From assembly GCA_937911865.1 (NCBI GenBank), contig CALDSK010000202.1, positions 38,605 to 102,604 on the forward strand: a stretch of DNA of 64,000 bases, written 5' to 3'. A program made the position numbers and the translations under genes. Under the pieces are notes generated by a model. The model was not told the DNA's origin. It was given only the letters and a program-made list of their open reading frames with translations, and ran no database searches. The stretch comes from an uncultured Synechococcus sp. GTDB taxonomy: Bacteria; Cyanobacteriota; Cyanobacteriia; Phormidesmidales; Phormidesmidaceae. Positions 17,211 through 26,325 of the stretch are shown piece after piece; the stretch's first letter is position 1; every line of letters starts with the position of its first letter.

Positions 17211-19493
17211 TTATACAGTTTTTGATTTTAGCTGGTTGAGTGCTATTTGATTTTTTTGAGCAACTCGCTGCCAAGCAGCACTCTCGGTTTTGTATAAATT
17301 GCGCTCTTTTTCTAGCTGCGCGACCCAGCTCTGAAGCTGCGATAGGGTCTGTGTTACATTTTGAAAATCGTGCCACACTTTCTCTAAAGCCAGAAACTCT
17401 TGAATCCATAGCAAAGACTCTTCGCAAGGCATGAGCTCAGACATCACTATCTCGGTCTGCTGCTGCTGACGAGCCGCGATCGCATCTTGAAAAATCTTTG
17501 CCATTCGCTTCACCATCATCTCTAAGCGAAAGTGCGTCCGGATTCGAAACCGCGCCGCTGAGCCCATCCGTTGCCGCAACTGACTGTCGCCTATCAGTGG
17601 CTGCAGTACAGACACATAGGCATCACATTCCGACTCATCTGCAGGTCCCAAAGGCACCAGAATACCGCTGTCTGTTGATAGCAGCTCATCTTGGCCACCA
17701 ACATCTGAAGCCACTACCGGCAAACCCATGGACATAGCTTCATACATCACGAGCGAGATACCTTCGTAGGCCGATGGCAACAGTACTAAATCAGCCGCAG
17801 AATAGTAACCCACCATCTCTTGTGGAGAAACAAAGGGCAAAATGTGAACGACCTCGCTCAGCTCAAGCCGGGCAATTTTTGCTTTGACTGGCTCTAGCAA
17901 ATCCCCTTGACCTAACATCAACACCTTCAAGGAGGCGCCCTCTGCCAGTAGCTTGTTGATAATATCCAGAAAGAACAGCGGCCGTTTTTGAGCGGTCATC
18001 CGAGCGGGGAAAACAAAAACGGTCGTGTCATCGGCAATACTCAGCTTGGCTCGATACTCTTTTCTTCTACGCTTATCTGGCTGCCAGTGCTGCTCGGACA
18101 CGTTGACATAACACACTTTCAATCGGTCTACAACTCCTAGGTTTAGCTGTCGAAATTGTTCAGCCAGATAGTTAGAAGTCGTTACTTGAGCTTCTAAATA
18201 CGCACTGTACTGGCAGGATATTCGGGGATAGCCCCCTTCTCGCCAGCCTGGATCTTCAGTATGGGTATAGTCAACAAACGCAAGCTGAGGAAACTCACGT
18301 CGAAGAAAGGGAAGCAGCGGATAGGCGTAATAGGCATTGGAGATAAAACAAAGATCAATCTGCCGCGAAGCGAGTATGTAGCGAGCAAAACTTAACCAGT
18401 GCCCGTAGTGAAACAGCCTTGGTAGATGAAAAATGTCAGGTGTCACCGCGTAAAATTCTGCAAACCATGGATGCTGAGACTCCATAGTTGTCACAATTGT
18501 AATGTCATAGCCTCTATGCTTGAGGCCAGTAAGTAAATCTAGATTAAACTTATCAGCACCGCCAACTTCTAAGTGGGGAAACCAGCACAAAATTCTTTTA
18601 CCTGCATTGTCTGCATTGAGCGGGTTTTGAACAGTGGGCTGTCGTCGCAGCGTACGGAGAGAAAACATGGGACGATCAAGCTCAAGATCAGGTAGGTGGC
18701 GATCTTCAAAAAATGACTGATAGCGAGATCGAATCTCGTTGCTGACCTGCCGCTCTTGATCGACTTTAGCGCGAGAAGCAGCCAGCAAGCCTGTTTGAGT
18801 GCGCCGGTAGCAGTCTAAAAACTCAGGAATCGTCCAGCCTTTTTGGCCCTGAACAATCGCCTTTAACCAGCGGTCCCAGTCTTCATAGAATCTGAGCGTT
18901 TCGTCAAATCCGCCCACCTGGTCAAAGTCTTGCTTACGGTACAGTAATCGGCCTGTGACTCGGTTCTCTTTAATGAATTCGCTAGGCTGATTAAATCCTT
19001 TTGTCCACCAGTATTCCTCTGCCTGAAAGCCGACAGAATAGGTGTTCACAAAGGAAAAATCTAGATGGGCCTCTAGAAATAAAACACATTTTTCAATCGC
19101 TGTCGGTGCAAGCAGGTCATCCGTATCCATAAAAAACAAGTACTTGCCTTTAGCCTGGGCGATCGCAGTGTTACGCCCAGCAGATAGGCCGCCGTTTTTA
19201 AGGCGACGTGTTGTTCTTATTTTAGGATTTAGCGTAGGCAGTTCATCAAAAAGGGCGATCGCATCAGCATCGGTCGAGCAGTCATCGGCAATAATCCACT
19301 CGTAGTTTTGAAACGTCTGATTCTCAATAGAGTGATTCGTTTCTAAAAAATAGTCTCTTGGAACATTGTAAAAAGAGGAGATGATGGAAACAGCTGGAGG
19401 ATCAGAGGCAGCGGCTGACTTATAGCTGCATTTTTGACTTTTCAAGACTTCAATATAGTCGGGAACCTCTGAAAAGTTCGGCTTTACCCACAT
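17211..19493 (-). CDS. two-domain glycosyltransferase (GT2 + GT4), coiled-coil tail
   Basis: The protein has 760 aa from the ATG at 19493; a GTG at 19505 is an alternative, but GGAGG spacing fits the ATG better. Residues of roughly 30-260 form a GT2 domain (VSIISSFYNV, ADDCSTDADA, MDTDDLL, FYEDWDRWLKAI). Residues of roughly 300-680 form a GT4 domain (WFPHLEVGGADKF; FPARMTAQKRPLFF; SAYEGISLVMYEAMSMGLPV). The C-terminal 60 residues are a predicted coiled coil with heptad leucines (LSQLQSWVAQLEKERNLYK). It is unlike the GT2-GT4 gene at 4251, because it has no Trp-rich module. It is cytoplasmic by appearance and shares an operon with the sulfotransferase at 16087. Confidence 0.87.
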   Translation of the reverse strand: MWVKPNFSEVPDYIEVLKSQKCSYKSAAASDPPAVSIISSFYNVPRDYFLETNHSIENQTFQNYEWIIADDCSTDADAIALFDELPTLNPKIRTTRRLKNGGLSAGRNTAIAQAKGKYLFFMDTDDLLAPTAIEKCVLFLEAHLDFSFVNTYSVGFQAEEYWWTKGFNQPSEFIKENRVTGRLLYRKQDFDQVGGFDETLRFYEDWDRWLKAIVQGQKGWTIPEFLDCYRRTQTGLLAASRAKVDQERQVSNEIRSRYQSFFEDRHLPDLELDRPMFSLRTLRRQPTVQNPLNADNAGKRILCWFPHLEVGGADKFNLDLLTGLKHRGYDITIVTTMESQHPWFAEFYAVTPDIFHLPRLFHYGHWLSFARYILASRQIDLCFISNAYYAYPLLPFLRREFPQLAFVDYTHTEDPGWREGGYPRISCQYSAYLEAQVTTSNYLAEQFRQLNLGVVDRLKVCYVNVSEQHWQPDKRRRKEYRAKLSIADDTTVFVFPARMTAQKRPLFFLDIINKLLAEGASLKVLMLGQGDLLEPVKAKIARLELSEVVHILPFVSPQEMVGYYSAADLVLLPSAYEGISLVMYEAMSMGLPVVASDVGGQDELLSTDSGILVPLGPADESECDAYVSVLQPLIGDSQLRQRMGSAARFRIRTHFRLEMMVKRMAKIFQDAIAARQQQQTEIVMSELMPCEESLLWIQEFLALEKVWHDFQNVTQTLSQLQSWVAQLEKERNLYKTESAAWQRVAQKNQIALNQLKSKTV

Positions 19494-19599
19494 GCTGTTT
19501 CTCACCCCTCCATCAAGACTGCTGTCAACGACTCCGTACTTCTCTTCTATCTGCGTTTCTCTATTAGTGCTTCTCTAACGATTACCGTCTACTTGCGCC

Positions 19600-22500
19600 T
19601 CATTTGACATGAGGATCTAGTTCAATCGCTTTTGCATAGGCGGTAGTTGCGGCTTCTACTTTGCCTAGAGCCGTGAAGGCATCTCCCATTTGCTTGTAGG
19701 CTGTCGCTAGCTCTGGATTTAGCGCTATTACCGACTGGAAGGCCGATACAGCATCATCGGCCTTTCCTTGCCACAAATAGACGTTACCAATATTTTGATG
19801 AGCCCAGTAAGACGAAGGATCGAGCTCTAGACATCTGTGAAAAATCTCTAAAGCGGCGTCTAAATCACCCGATTGACTTAGCAGTTCACCCAGTCGAAGA
19901 TGCAGCGGCACCGAAGTAGGGGCCAGCGCCAGCGCCTGGTTGACACAGTCAATAGCCGCTGGATACTGTTGGCTCTTAGCAAGCAGCTGAACCAGCTGTA
20001 GGCGTAAATCGAGCTGATCAGCATCTATCTGCAATGCGGTTTGATAAACAAAGATAGCCTCGTCTATCTGGTCACTGTCTTGTAAAACACGGGCAAGCTT
20101 TTCATAAGCATCCGTATTCTGAGGATTTGTTGCGATCGCCTGACGATAAATATCAGGGTCTAGTCCTTCGGTCTTGGCCAGCTGAGAGTAGTGCAAAGCG
20201 GACTTTTTCAAGCCAATATCAGCACTCTTCTTAAGCGCGTCAGCCAGCTTTTTACCCATTTGAGGAGACGTTGGATCTAGCTGAACAGCTTTGTTGTAAG
20301 CCTCTACGGCCTCATTCCATTTATCCTGAGCCTCAAGCACCTCGCCCAAGCTGTAGTAAGACCAAGCAAAGTCAGGATTGAGTGCAATGGCCTGCCGGTA
20401 TGCCGCAACCGCCTGAGTAAACTCTCCTAAATTCTTATAGCAGTCGCCCAAACTATGATGCGACCAAGAGAACTCTGAATTTAGCTGAATCGCAGATTGA
20501 TAACAGTTTTTAGCTTCGCTCCATTGCTTCTCTTCTCGCAGCGTATCACCTTGCTTATGCGCGCTAAGCGCTCTTGACTGGGCTTCGGCGATCGCACTTT
20601 GAACATCGGCTGGAGCGGGGCGCTTAAGCCGAGCATCTTTATGGTTTAGAGAGCCGTTCTGAGAAATAGCTGCAATGCTTTGGACGGACTGGGGCTGAGT
20701 GCTCTCTTTACCGAGCCGATCTTTATCAAACGGGCTCTCACCAAACTGAGGCCTTTGCTCAAATGGAGAGGTTCGATCGGGTTGAGGCTGATAATTGAAT
20801 TGAGCATTCTGGACAGGAAGATTTTGCTCAGAAGCGGTCTGATCCATCAGAGGAGACGTGCCATTGGAGCTACCAGCGCCGTTTGGGCTATCAGTTGAGC
20901 TATCAGTCTCTAACAGCTGAATTGCAGCCTGATAGCATTCCAGTGCCTCTTCTAGGCGACCCTGAGACTTGAGCGAATCTCCTTTTTTATGCATGGTGAG
21001 CGATCGCATATGAACAGAATCAGTGGCATCACCATCAGGTACTCCGCTAGATGAAGTACCTGATGGCAAAGGCCCTGTCGCAGTAGTCCGCTCGGGCGCT
21101 GAAGGGACAGCCAAACCGGACGGAGCCGAGGCGGGGGCGCTAGCTACTTTTTTTTTTCCACTCACCGCAGCGAGCTGTTGCAAAATATTATCTGCCGCGG
21201 CTGTGTTACCTCGCGATCGCAGCAGTTGGGCTAGCTCGGTATAGGCTGGCGCAAACTCAGGTTGAGCGTGAATAGCCTGCCGATAACAGCGCACCGCAGC
21301 TTCAACACTGTTGTGCCGAGCGAGCACCTTACCTAAGGCAAAACACTGCTCTGGACTGGGCCAGGCTGGGTCTAGAACAAACGACTGATACCAGGTTTCT
21401 GCGGCTTGCTTGAGGTTGTTGCTTTTATCGAAGATCTCAGCCAGGCTACGGTACAGCGCTGCTGAGCGAGGAGACTGTGCGATCGCCTGCTGCATGAATC
21501 GAATCGCATTGGGCCAGTCCTTCATTTTTGCATAGTGCTCAGCAGCTACGGTCGGATCGTCTGAAGGAGGTAGGGCAGCAGGCACAAACTCAGACGCTGG
21601 AGAAGAGACAGCCGCAGGCGCTTTCAACAGTTTTTGAGTAGTTGAGGCTTTCAGCAGTTTGCTCACTAGGCGTTGATTCTCAGGTGAGAGTCGCCTAGAA
21701 GGTGATTGAACGGGCGCAGAAGACGATTGAACAGCAGTCGACGTACCTGTTGTCGCCTGAGAAAGCGCGGCTTGCGCCTGCTGAGCTGCCTTCGCCTGGA
21801 GCGCCCGGCGGCGGGCTTCAGCTTTTAACCGTTCGGCTTCAGCGTTAAGATCGACAACTTTGCGATAGCAAACCGCCGCGCCCTGCCAGTCTCCACTGTC
21901 TTCCAACAGATCTGCCAGCCGCTGATGGGCATCGATCATTTTTGGATCTTGCGCTGTTGCCTGCCTATAAAAATCAATAGCCATCTCACGGTTGCCAATA
22001 GCCTCTAGAGACTGGCCCATTTTGAAGTGATCTAAAGCGGCACCCAAATCAGGCTGTAGGCTGTAGGCTTTCGCTAGGCAGTTAAGTTCGTTTTCGGTAC
22101 GCCCCAGCTTTTTCCAAACCTTCGCAAGATTGAGATAGGCAACCGCAAAAGTTGGATCGCTTTCAATCGCCTTTTTGTAGTAGCTAACCGCATCTTCCCA
22201 GTCTCCTTTCTTGGCGTACAAGCTGCCCATATTGCTGTACACCTCAGGGAAGTTGGGCCTGAGCGTTAAAGCCTTGGCATAAAATCCCATGGCATCGGTC
22301 GGCCGACCCTGCTGCTGCAAAATCTTCCCCAAAAACTTATAGGCTTCAGCATTAGCTGGCGCAACTTTAAGAATTTCGCGGCAGGCTAAAAAAGCTTTGT
22401 CCCACTCTTCTTCTTCACAGTAGGCCTGAGCTTGACGCAGATATATCGTGACAACTTCTGTTGCCGAATCAGACGCCAAAATCACACTCGGTCCCATAGA

Positions 22501-22944
22501 GACCCTGTTGGCAGACGTGTTAGCGGGCGTGCTGATACTAGAAAGCTCAGCTGGCTGAGCAGCGCGTACGGTCAAGGCATGAGAGCTTAGAGAATTCGAC
22601 TCCAAATGAGCATTGTGAACGGCGTGAATAGTGTTTTGATCAATCGTCATAGTGCCCGCGCCTTGATCTATAGCAGCTGGCTCCATTCGATCCATCGCCG
22701 ACAGGGACTCTATTCCAGTCAAATTGTCTTTCACAGCGTCGTTGTTCCTGTGGTGTTTTCTCAAAACAAGCTCGGGCGCTGATGACGAAACGAAGCTCTC
22801 ATCAACAGGTGCTGTCGTGGGATCTAGTAACAGAGACTGCCACTCTACGGTCACAATATCCTGAGGCTGTCGCGTCTGCGGCGCTGACCTCGAAGACTTT
22901 GTAAGCCGCCTAGAGCTGAGGCGAGCCCCATTTGAAAAATTCAT
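19600..22944 (-). CDS. large TPR scaffold protein
   Basis: The protein has 1114 aa. The N-terminal 160 residues are polar and low in complexity. TPR arrays follow at roughly 165-380, 455-620 and 800-1114 (for example PDFAWSYYSLGEVLEAQ and GKADDAVSAFQSVIALNPEL). They are separated by Ala/Ser/Pro/Gln-rich linkers. No catalytic domain, signal peptide or membrane segment is visible. It is the first gene of the run that continues to 7328 and is followed after about 94 bp by the GT2-GT4 gene. I infer that it is the scaffold for the glycan enzymes, most of which carry TPRs themselves. Confidence 0.85.
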   Translation of the reverse strand: MNFSNGARLSSRRLTKSSRSAPQTRQPQDIVTVEWQSLLLDPTTAPVDESFVSSSAPELVLRKHHRNNDAVKDNLTGIESLSAMDRMEPAAIDQGAGTMTIDQNTIHAVHNAHLESNSLSSHALTVRAAQPAELSSISTPANTSANRVSMGPSVILASDSATEVVTIYLRQAQAYCEEEEWDKAFLACREILKVAPANAEAYKFLGKILQQQGRPTDAMGFYAKALTLRPNFPEVYSNMGSLYAKKGDWEDAVSYYKKAIESDPTFAVAYLNLAKVWKKLGRTENELNCLAKAYSLQPDLGAALDHFKMGQSLEAIGNREMAIDFYRQATAQDPKMIDAHQRLADLLEDSGDWQGAAVCYRKVVDLNAEAERLKAEARRRALQAKAAQQAQAALSQATTGTSTAVQSSSAPVQSPSRRLSPENQRLVSKLLKASTTQKLLKAPAAVSSPASEFVPAALPPSDDPTVAAEHYAKMKDWPNAIRFMQQAIAQSPRSAALYRSLAEIFDKSNNLKQAAETWYQSFVLDPAWPSPEQCFALGKVLARHNSVEAAVRCYRQAIHAQPEFAPAYTELAQLLRSRGNTAAADNILQQLAAVSGKKKVASAPASAPSGLAVPSAPERTTATGPLPSGTSSSGVPDGDATDSVHMRSLTMHKKGDSLKSQGRLEEALECYQAAIQLLETDSSTDSPNGAGSSNGTSPLMDQTASEQNLPVQNAQFNYQPQPDRTSPFEQRPQFGESPFDKDRLGKESTQPQSVQSIAAISQNGSLNHKDARLKRPAPADVQSAIAEAQSRALSAHKQGDTLREEKQWSEAKNCYQSAIQLNSEFSWSHHSLGDCYKNLGEFTQAVAAYRQAIALNPDFAWSYYSLGEVLEAQDKWNEAVEAYNKAVQLDPTSPQMGKKLADALKKSADIGLKKSALHYSQLAKTEGLDPDIYRQAIATNPQNTDAYEKLARVLQDSDQIDEAIFVYQTALQIDADQLDLRLQLVQLLAKSQQYPAAIDCVNQALALAPTSVPLHLRLGELLSQSGDLDAALEIFHRCLELDPSSYWAHQNIGNVYLWQGKADDAVSAFQSVIALNPELATAYKQMGDAFTALGKVEAATTAYAKAIELDPHVK

Positions 22945-23511
22945 GTAAATTCAACCCTTTGCTGGTAGTTCAACAGCGTGAACGCCCACTGAAATAAAAG
23001 AAGAAATAGGAAAAAAGTCTTTCGAGAAAAAGGTTTTCCATAGGAACCCTCCGTAGGTACTCTGAATCGCACCTAGTCTCTCAAGTGATGATTTCAGACA
23101 GGACGACTTGAGATCAATCGCAACAGCGCCCTTTCGTAACACGTTCCTAACTCTAGGCCTGACTCTAGGAGCGCAGTGACACGGGGTGTATAACTACACA
23201 ATTGATATAACGACATAACTCAATGATGCTACTGAGACCTACACAAATTTATTCAAGCTTCATAGAAGTAAATCAGTACAATTATGCAAATTCAATTATT
23301 TGTGGCGCGAGCGTAGATGCATGTAGGGCCAATTACTCGGCTCAGTGAAGCATGCCATAAAGGGCTTTCTGATAGATGTATCTTACGTATCAAAATCAAC
23401 ACGTTGCCACAGAAAACCGCGGAATGTAGAGGAAATATCCGTAGCAGCCAGATAAATAGCAGCCAGACAGGTAGTAGCCAGATAGGTAGTAGCCAGGCGA
23501 ACTATAAAAGA
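22945..23511. other. intergenic region, 567 bp
   Basis: This gap splits the two minus-strand runs and probably holds the promoter of the 22944-to-7328 run. Apart from the tandem repeat at 23443-23502 I see no gene. A plus-strand open frame at 23317-23547 runs through the repeat and is judged spurious. Confidence 0.5.
23443..23502. repeat. 15-bp tandem repeat, four copies
   Basis: Four adjacent 15-bp units, AGCAGCCAGATAAAT, AGCAGCCAGACAGGT, AGTAGCCAGATAGGT and AGTAGCCAGGCGAAC, lie immediately after the DUF6473 gene's stop codon (minus strand). Confidence 0.9.
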
Positions 23512-24462
23512 CTACGCCCACTGCTCGCAAATAGGCAGCAGGCGTAGCGCTAGCCGTCTGTGCATTTCAGGAGAGGCGTAGTAGTTGTTTTCGCTCAGGT
23601 GAGAGGAGGTAAGCTGAATTTTGCCTTTCTTATAGTCGCGTGAGCGTACGATTGAGACCGGCTCTTGGGTAAATCGGCTGATGAACGGCTGCGGCAGTCC
23701 GGTCTTATCGACATGTTCAACGTAGTCATCGCACAGCGGTCTTAGCGCTTCTACCATTGACCGATTGACCAGATGTGGAAAGCTGGAAAGAAGGTGAAAC
23801 AGCGTATCGTATCGCTCTTCATAATCAGGCGATCGCTTAGAAAACCAGACCAGTACTTTTGGCACCGTAATCTGATTTAGCAGCTTAGAAAACTCGCTGA
23901 TGTAAGCGGCTCTCGTCTCAGCAACCAGCGAGGCAATTTCCTGAACATTCGCAGTCTCTAGCAGCCGCTGGTAGGCAAAATCAGCGGGAACAACTTTCCC
24001 ATCACTTAAAATATATTGTTCTTGCGAATAATGAGTCGTCTTGAACCGAGAATTTCCCTGCGATCGCCCAGAAAAAATAGCGATGGTGACAAACTTAGAG
24101 TGATTGACCAAATCAATCAGCGTTTTGTTGCGAGGCTCCGTATAAAAAGAGGGGCCTACGCCTGAAAAGCCTAGGTTGAGCGCCGGTACTTTTAGCGCGG
24201 TGCCCAGTAGCTCAGTATAAGGCCGTGGAACAAAACGACCAAACGTGAAGGCAGCGCCTAAAGAGGTGCAGTATTCACCCGGTGCTAAGCTAGCAGGACG
24301 CGGCCCCCGAGCCGAGAAACCGGCTTCTGGCGACCAGATCTTCCAAATTTTGTAGTCGATAATCTCGGCATCAATTTCTTGATAGCCATATGCGGTGCCC
24401 ATATTGCTATGTGCAGGCTTTTCAATTGGAGTAGCCAACGAAGGAGGCGATGAGTCTGTCAT
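23512..24462 (-). CDS. DUF6473-like protein, possible SGNH-type fold
   Basis: The protein has 316 aa from the ATG at 24462; a TTG at 24480 would add six residues. It matches the DUF6473 pattern I know from rhodobacterial surface-polysaccharide loci: YQEIDAEIIDYKIW at the start, LGAAFTFGRFVPRPY, LNLGFSGVGPSFY, IAIFSGRSQGNS, VPKVLVWFSKRSP and FPHLVNRSMV. The NLGFSGVGP segment is the kind of glycine loop found in SGNH hydrolase-like folds, so a role in adding or removing an ester group is possible but unproven. It is the last gene of the 30783-to-23512 run and follows the TPR-sulfotransferase by about 85 bp. Confidence 0.72.
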   Translation of the reverse strand: MTDSSPPSLATPIEKPAHSNMGTAYGYQEIDAEIIDYKIWKIWSPEAGFSARGPRPASLAPGEYCTSLGAAFTFGRFVPRPYTELLGTALKVPALNLGFSGVGPSFYTEPRNKTLIDLVNHSKFVTIAIFSGRSQGNSRFKTTHYSQEQYILSDGKVVPADFAYQRLLETANVQEIASLVAETRAAYISEFSKLLNQITVPKVLVWFSKRSPDYEERYDTLFHLLSSFPHLVNRSMVEALRPLCDDYVEHVDKTGLPQPFISRFTQEPVSIVRSRDYKKGKIQLTSSHLSENNYYASPEMHRRLALRLLPICEQWA

Positions 24463-24546
24463 GTTAGAAATCTGTATCAAATTCTGAAATTGAATGCGCT
24501 ACACGGGTAAAGCAAAGCCCTCGGCCATAGCGGTCAGCCAGCGGTG

Positions 24547-26325
24547 CTACTGAGCAACCCATCCGAACGTCATCCCAAGTAAAGTTTCGAGCTTTCGTGT
24601 CTGTGGTTCAAAGAAATTGAACAGCTGCTGACGCGTCTCGGAAGAAACAGCACCATACTGGCCTGCGTTGTACCTTCCGTAGTCCTGGTGGGGCGGGCCG
24701 TCAATCTTCAACGTCTGGCAGATCGTTTTCAAAGTCTGTTCAGGGGCCGAAAATAAATCTTCGCTTCGTAAAACCAGCAGCTGATCGCGCGAGAAAAAAT
24801 TCAGCCAACGGCATAGGTGATGGTAGTACAGGCTATTGCCGATATGCCGAGCGCGATTCAGCAAGGGCCAGAGCTCTGCCGCTGACGCTTCACCAACTAA
24901 CGCTGGCTCAATCAGCGCTCTTTCTGCATCGATAGCAGCTTCAAAGCTGCGCTTTTCAGTGCCGTTGCGCACCATCATGTTGTAGCGAGAAATGGTTCTA
25001 TCGACCGGATGACGCAAAACAACAATCAGCTGAATTTTGGGAAAATACTCAAACACACGAGCAGGCGCAGTATTGCTGTAGAGGTAGTTGGCAGAGGTCT
25101 CTCCGGTAATATAGGCTCGCTGAAGCGAAGGCAGTGTCTTGGATTGCGCAGCAGCAGTTACCCTAAACTGCGCTGGGAAGTGCGCCTGATACCAGGCTTT
25201 GCCCTGCTTGTATTCTAGGTCAAAAAAATCGATCTCTTTTTCAACGGGTGACAGAACCTGCGGGTGAGAGAATAGATATTGATAGAGCGAAGTCGTGCCA
25301 CACTTCTCGGCTCCAATTACCATAAACTTAGGAGAGAGCGGCTGATCTAGGAGCTCGATATCTGTTTCAGCGTTTGACTGCAGGCCTAGCTGAGGAGTTG
25401 GTTGAAAGTTCACCTGAGAACGCTCGCGAGGTGTCATTCGACCGTACAGCTGCCGCACGGTCATATGGTTGCTGATTGCCCGGTAGCACTCTATGGCCTG
25501 ACGGCTCTTCCCTAACTTCGTCAGGGCGTAGCCCAGCGTCACTGCGGCTGCCTGCAGGCCTGGAGAGGCCTCCACAATCTGCTGACAGACGCTAACGACC
25601 TCTTCTAGCACCGGGTCGCCTTCTGCCAGGTCATAGCGCATCAAGTTGTAGCGCAGGCGGTTATAGGCGTTGTACAGCCGAGGCTGATACCGAATCGACT
25701 CCAGATAGGCCCTGATCGATTCTGTGGTGTCGCCCGTTTGGTTGCACGATCGCGCAACCTTGACCCAAGCGTCAGCTATGTGAGCCTTCACGCCCTCATC
25801 GTTCGGATTAATCTTTAGGGCCTGCTGGTAGTACTGGATAGCCTTTTGCCACTGCTGCTGCCTAGCGTACAGTGCCGCGATTTGCTGGTGCAGCAACACC
25901 TGCCGGGGCTGGTGTTCAAGTGCTAGGCGTAATGCGTCTACGGCGTCGCCTAGCTGACCTTTTTCCACCAGGATGTCAGCTTTGGTCTGATACATCGCGG
26001 CAGTCGTTCTACCGGCAATAGCCTGTTGCGAACTCTCTTGCAAGCTCTCCTGCGAACTCTCCTGCGCCTCAGCGCGTGAGGTTAAGCGTCGACTAAGTTG
26101 AATACCGGGTTGGGCGTTGGTCTCGATATCACTGCATTGATCGATCACACGCATGCAAGCTGTAACAACCGCCGACCAATCGCCTGCTTTAGTCGCTAGC
26201 TGAGCCTGCTGCAATGCTGAGATAACCTCAGCTTGCAGACTCTCTTTAGAGCTTTCTCCAACAGGGTGCTCTACTGCGATCGCAGCCTGCGATGCCGGGT
26301 GTTCTTGACTAAGCATGCAGCGCAT
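24547..26325 (-). CDS. TPR-sulfotransferase fusion
   Basis: The protein has 592 aa. After an N-terminal region rich in Gln, Ser and Glu, TPRs occupy roughly 110-290. Residues 332-592 are a heparan-sulfate-type sulfotransferase: the phosphosulfate loop VIGAEKCGTTSLYQY, ITGETSANYLYS, and the 3'-phosphate site VVLRHPVDRTISRY near 425-438. The start overlaps the 3' end of the upstream methyltransferase-like gene by 17 bp (or 8 bp if the ATG at 26316 is used), so the two are translationally coupled. It uses PAPS by family analogy. The ETSANYLY segment makes it closest to the sulfotransferases at 7328 and 10864. Confidence 0.87.
   Translation of the reverse strand: MRCMLSQEHPASQAAIAVEHPVGESSKESLQAEVISALQQAQLATKAGDWSAVVTACMRVIDQCSDIETNAQPGIQLSRRLTSRAEAQESSQESLQESSQQAIAGRTTAAMYQTKADILVEKGQLGDAVDALRLALEHQPRQVLLHQQIAALYARQQQWQKAIQYYQQALKINPNDEGVKAHIADAWVKVARSCNQTGDTTESIRAYLESIRYQPRLYNAYNRLRYNLMRYDLAEGDPVLEEVVSVCQQIVEASPGLQAAAVTLGYALTKLGKSRQAIECYRAISNHMTVRQLYGRMTPRERSQVNFQPTPQLGLQSNAETDIELLDQPLSPKFMVIGAEKCGTTSLYQYLFSHPQVLSPVEKEIDFFDLEYKQGKAWYQAHFPAQFRVTAAAQSKTLPSLQRAYITGETSANYLYSNTAPARVFEYFPKIQLIVVLRHPVDRTISRYNMMVRNGTEKRSFEAAIDAERALIEPALVGEASAAELWPLLNRARHIGNSLYYHHLCRWLNFFSRDQLLVLRSEDLFSAPEQTLKTICQTLKIDGPPHQDYGRYNAGQYGAVSSETRQQLFNFFEPQTRKLETLLGMTFGWVAQ

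Noticed and set aside
17179..17427. 82-codon minus-strand ORF at the 3' end of the GT2-GT4 gene
   Set aside because: It lies out of frame over the coiled-coil end of that gene and has no recognisable sequence pattern.
23317..23547. 76-codon plus-strand ORF with repeated SSQ(I/T)(G/N) units
   Set aside because: The repeats come from the 15-bp tandem DNA repeat at 23443-23502, its 3' end overlaps the DUF6473 gene on the other strand, and there is no RBS or recognisable protein pattern.
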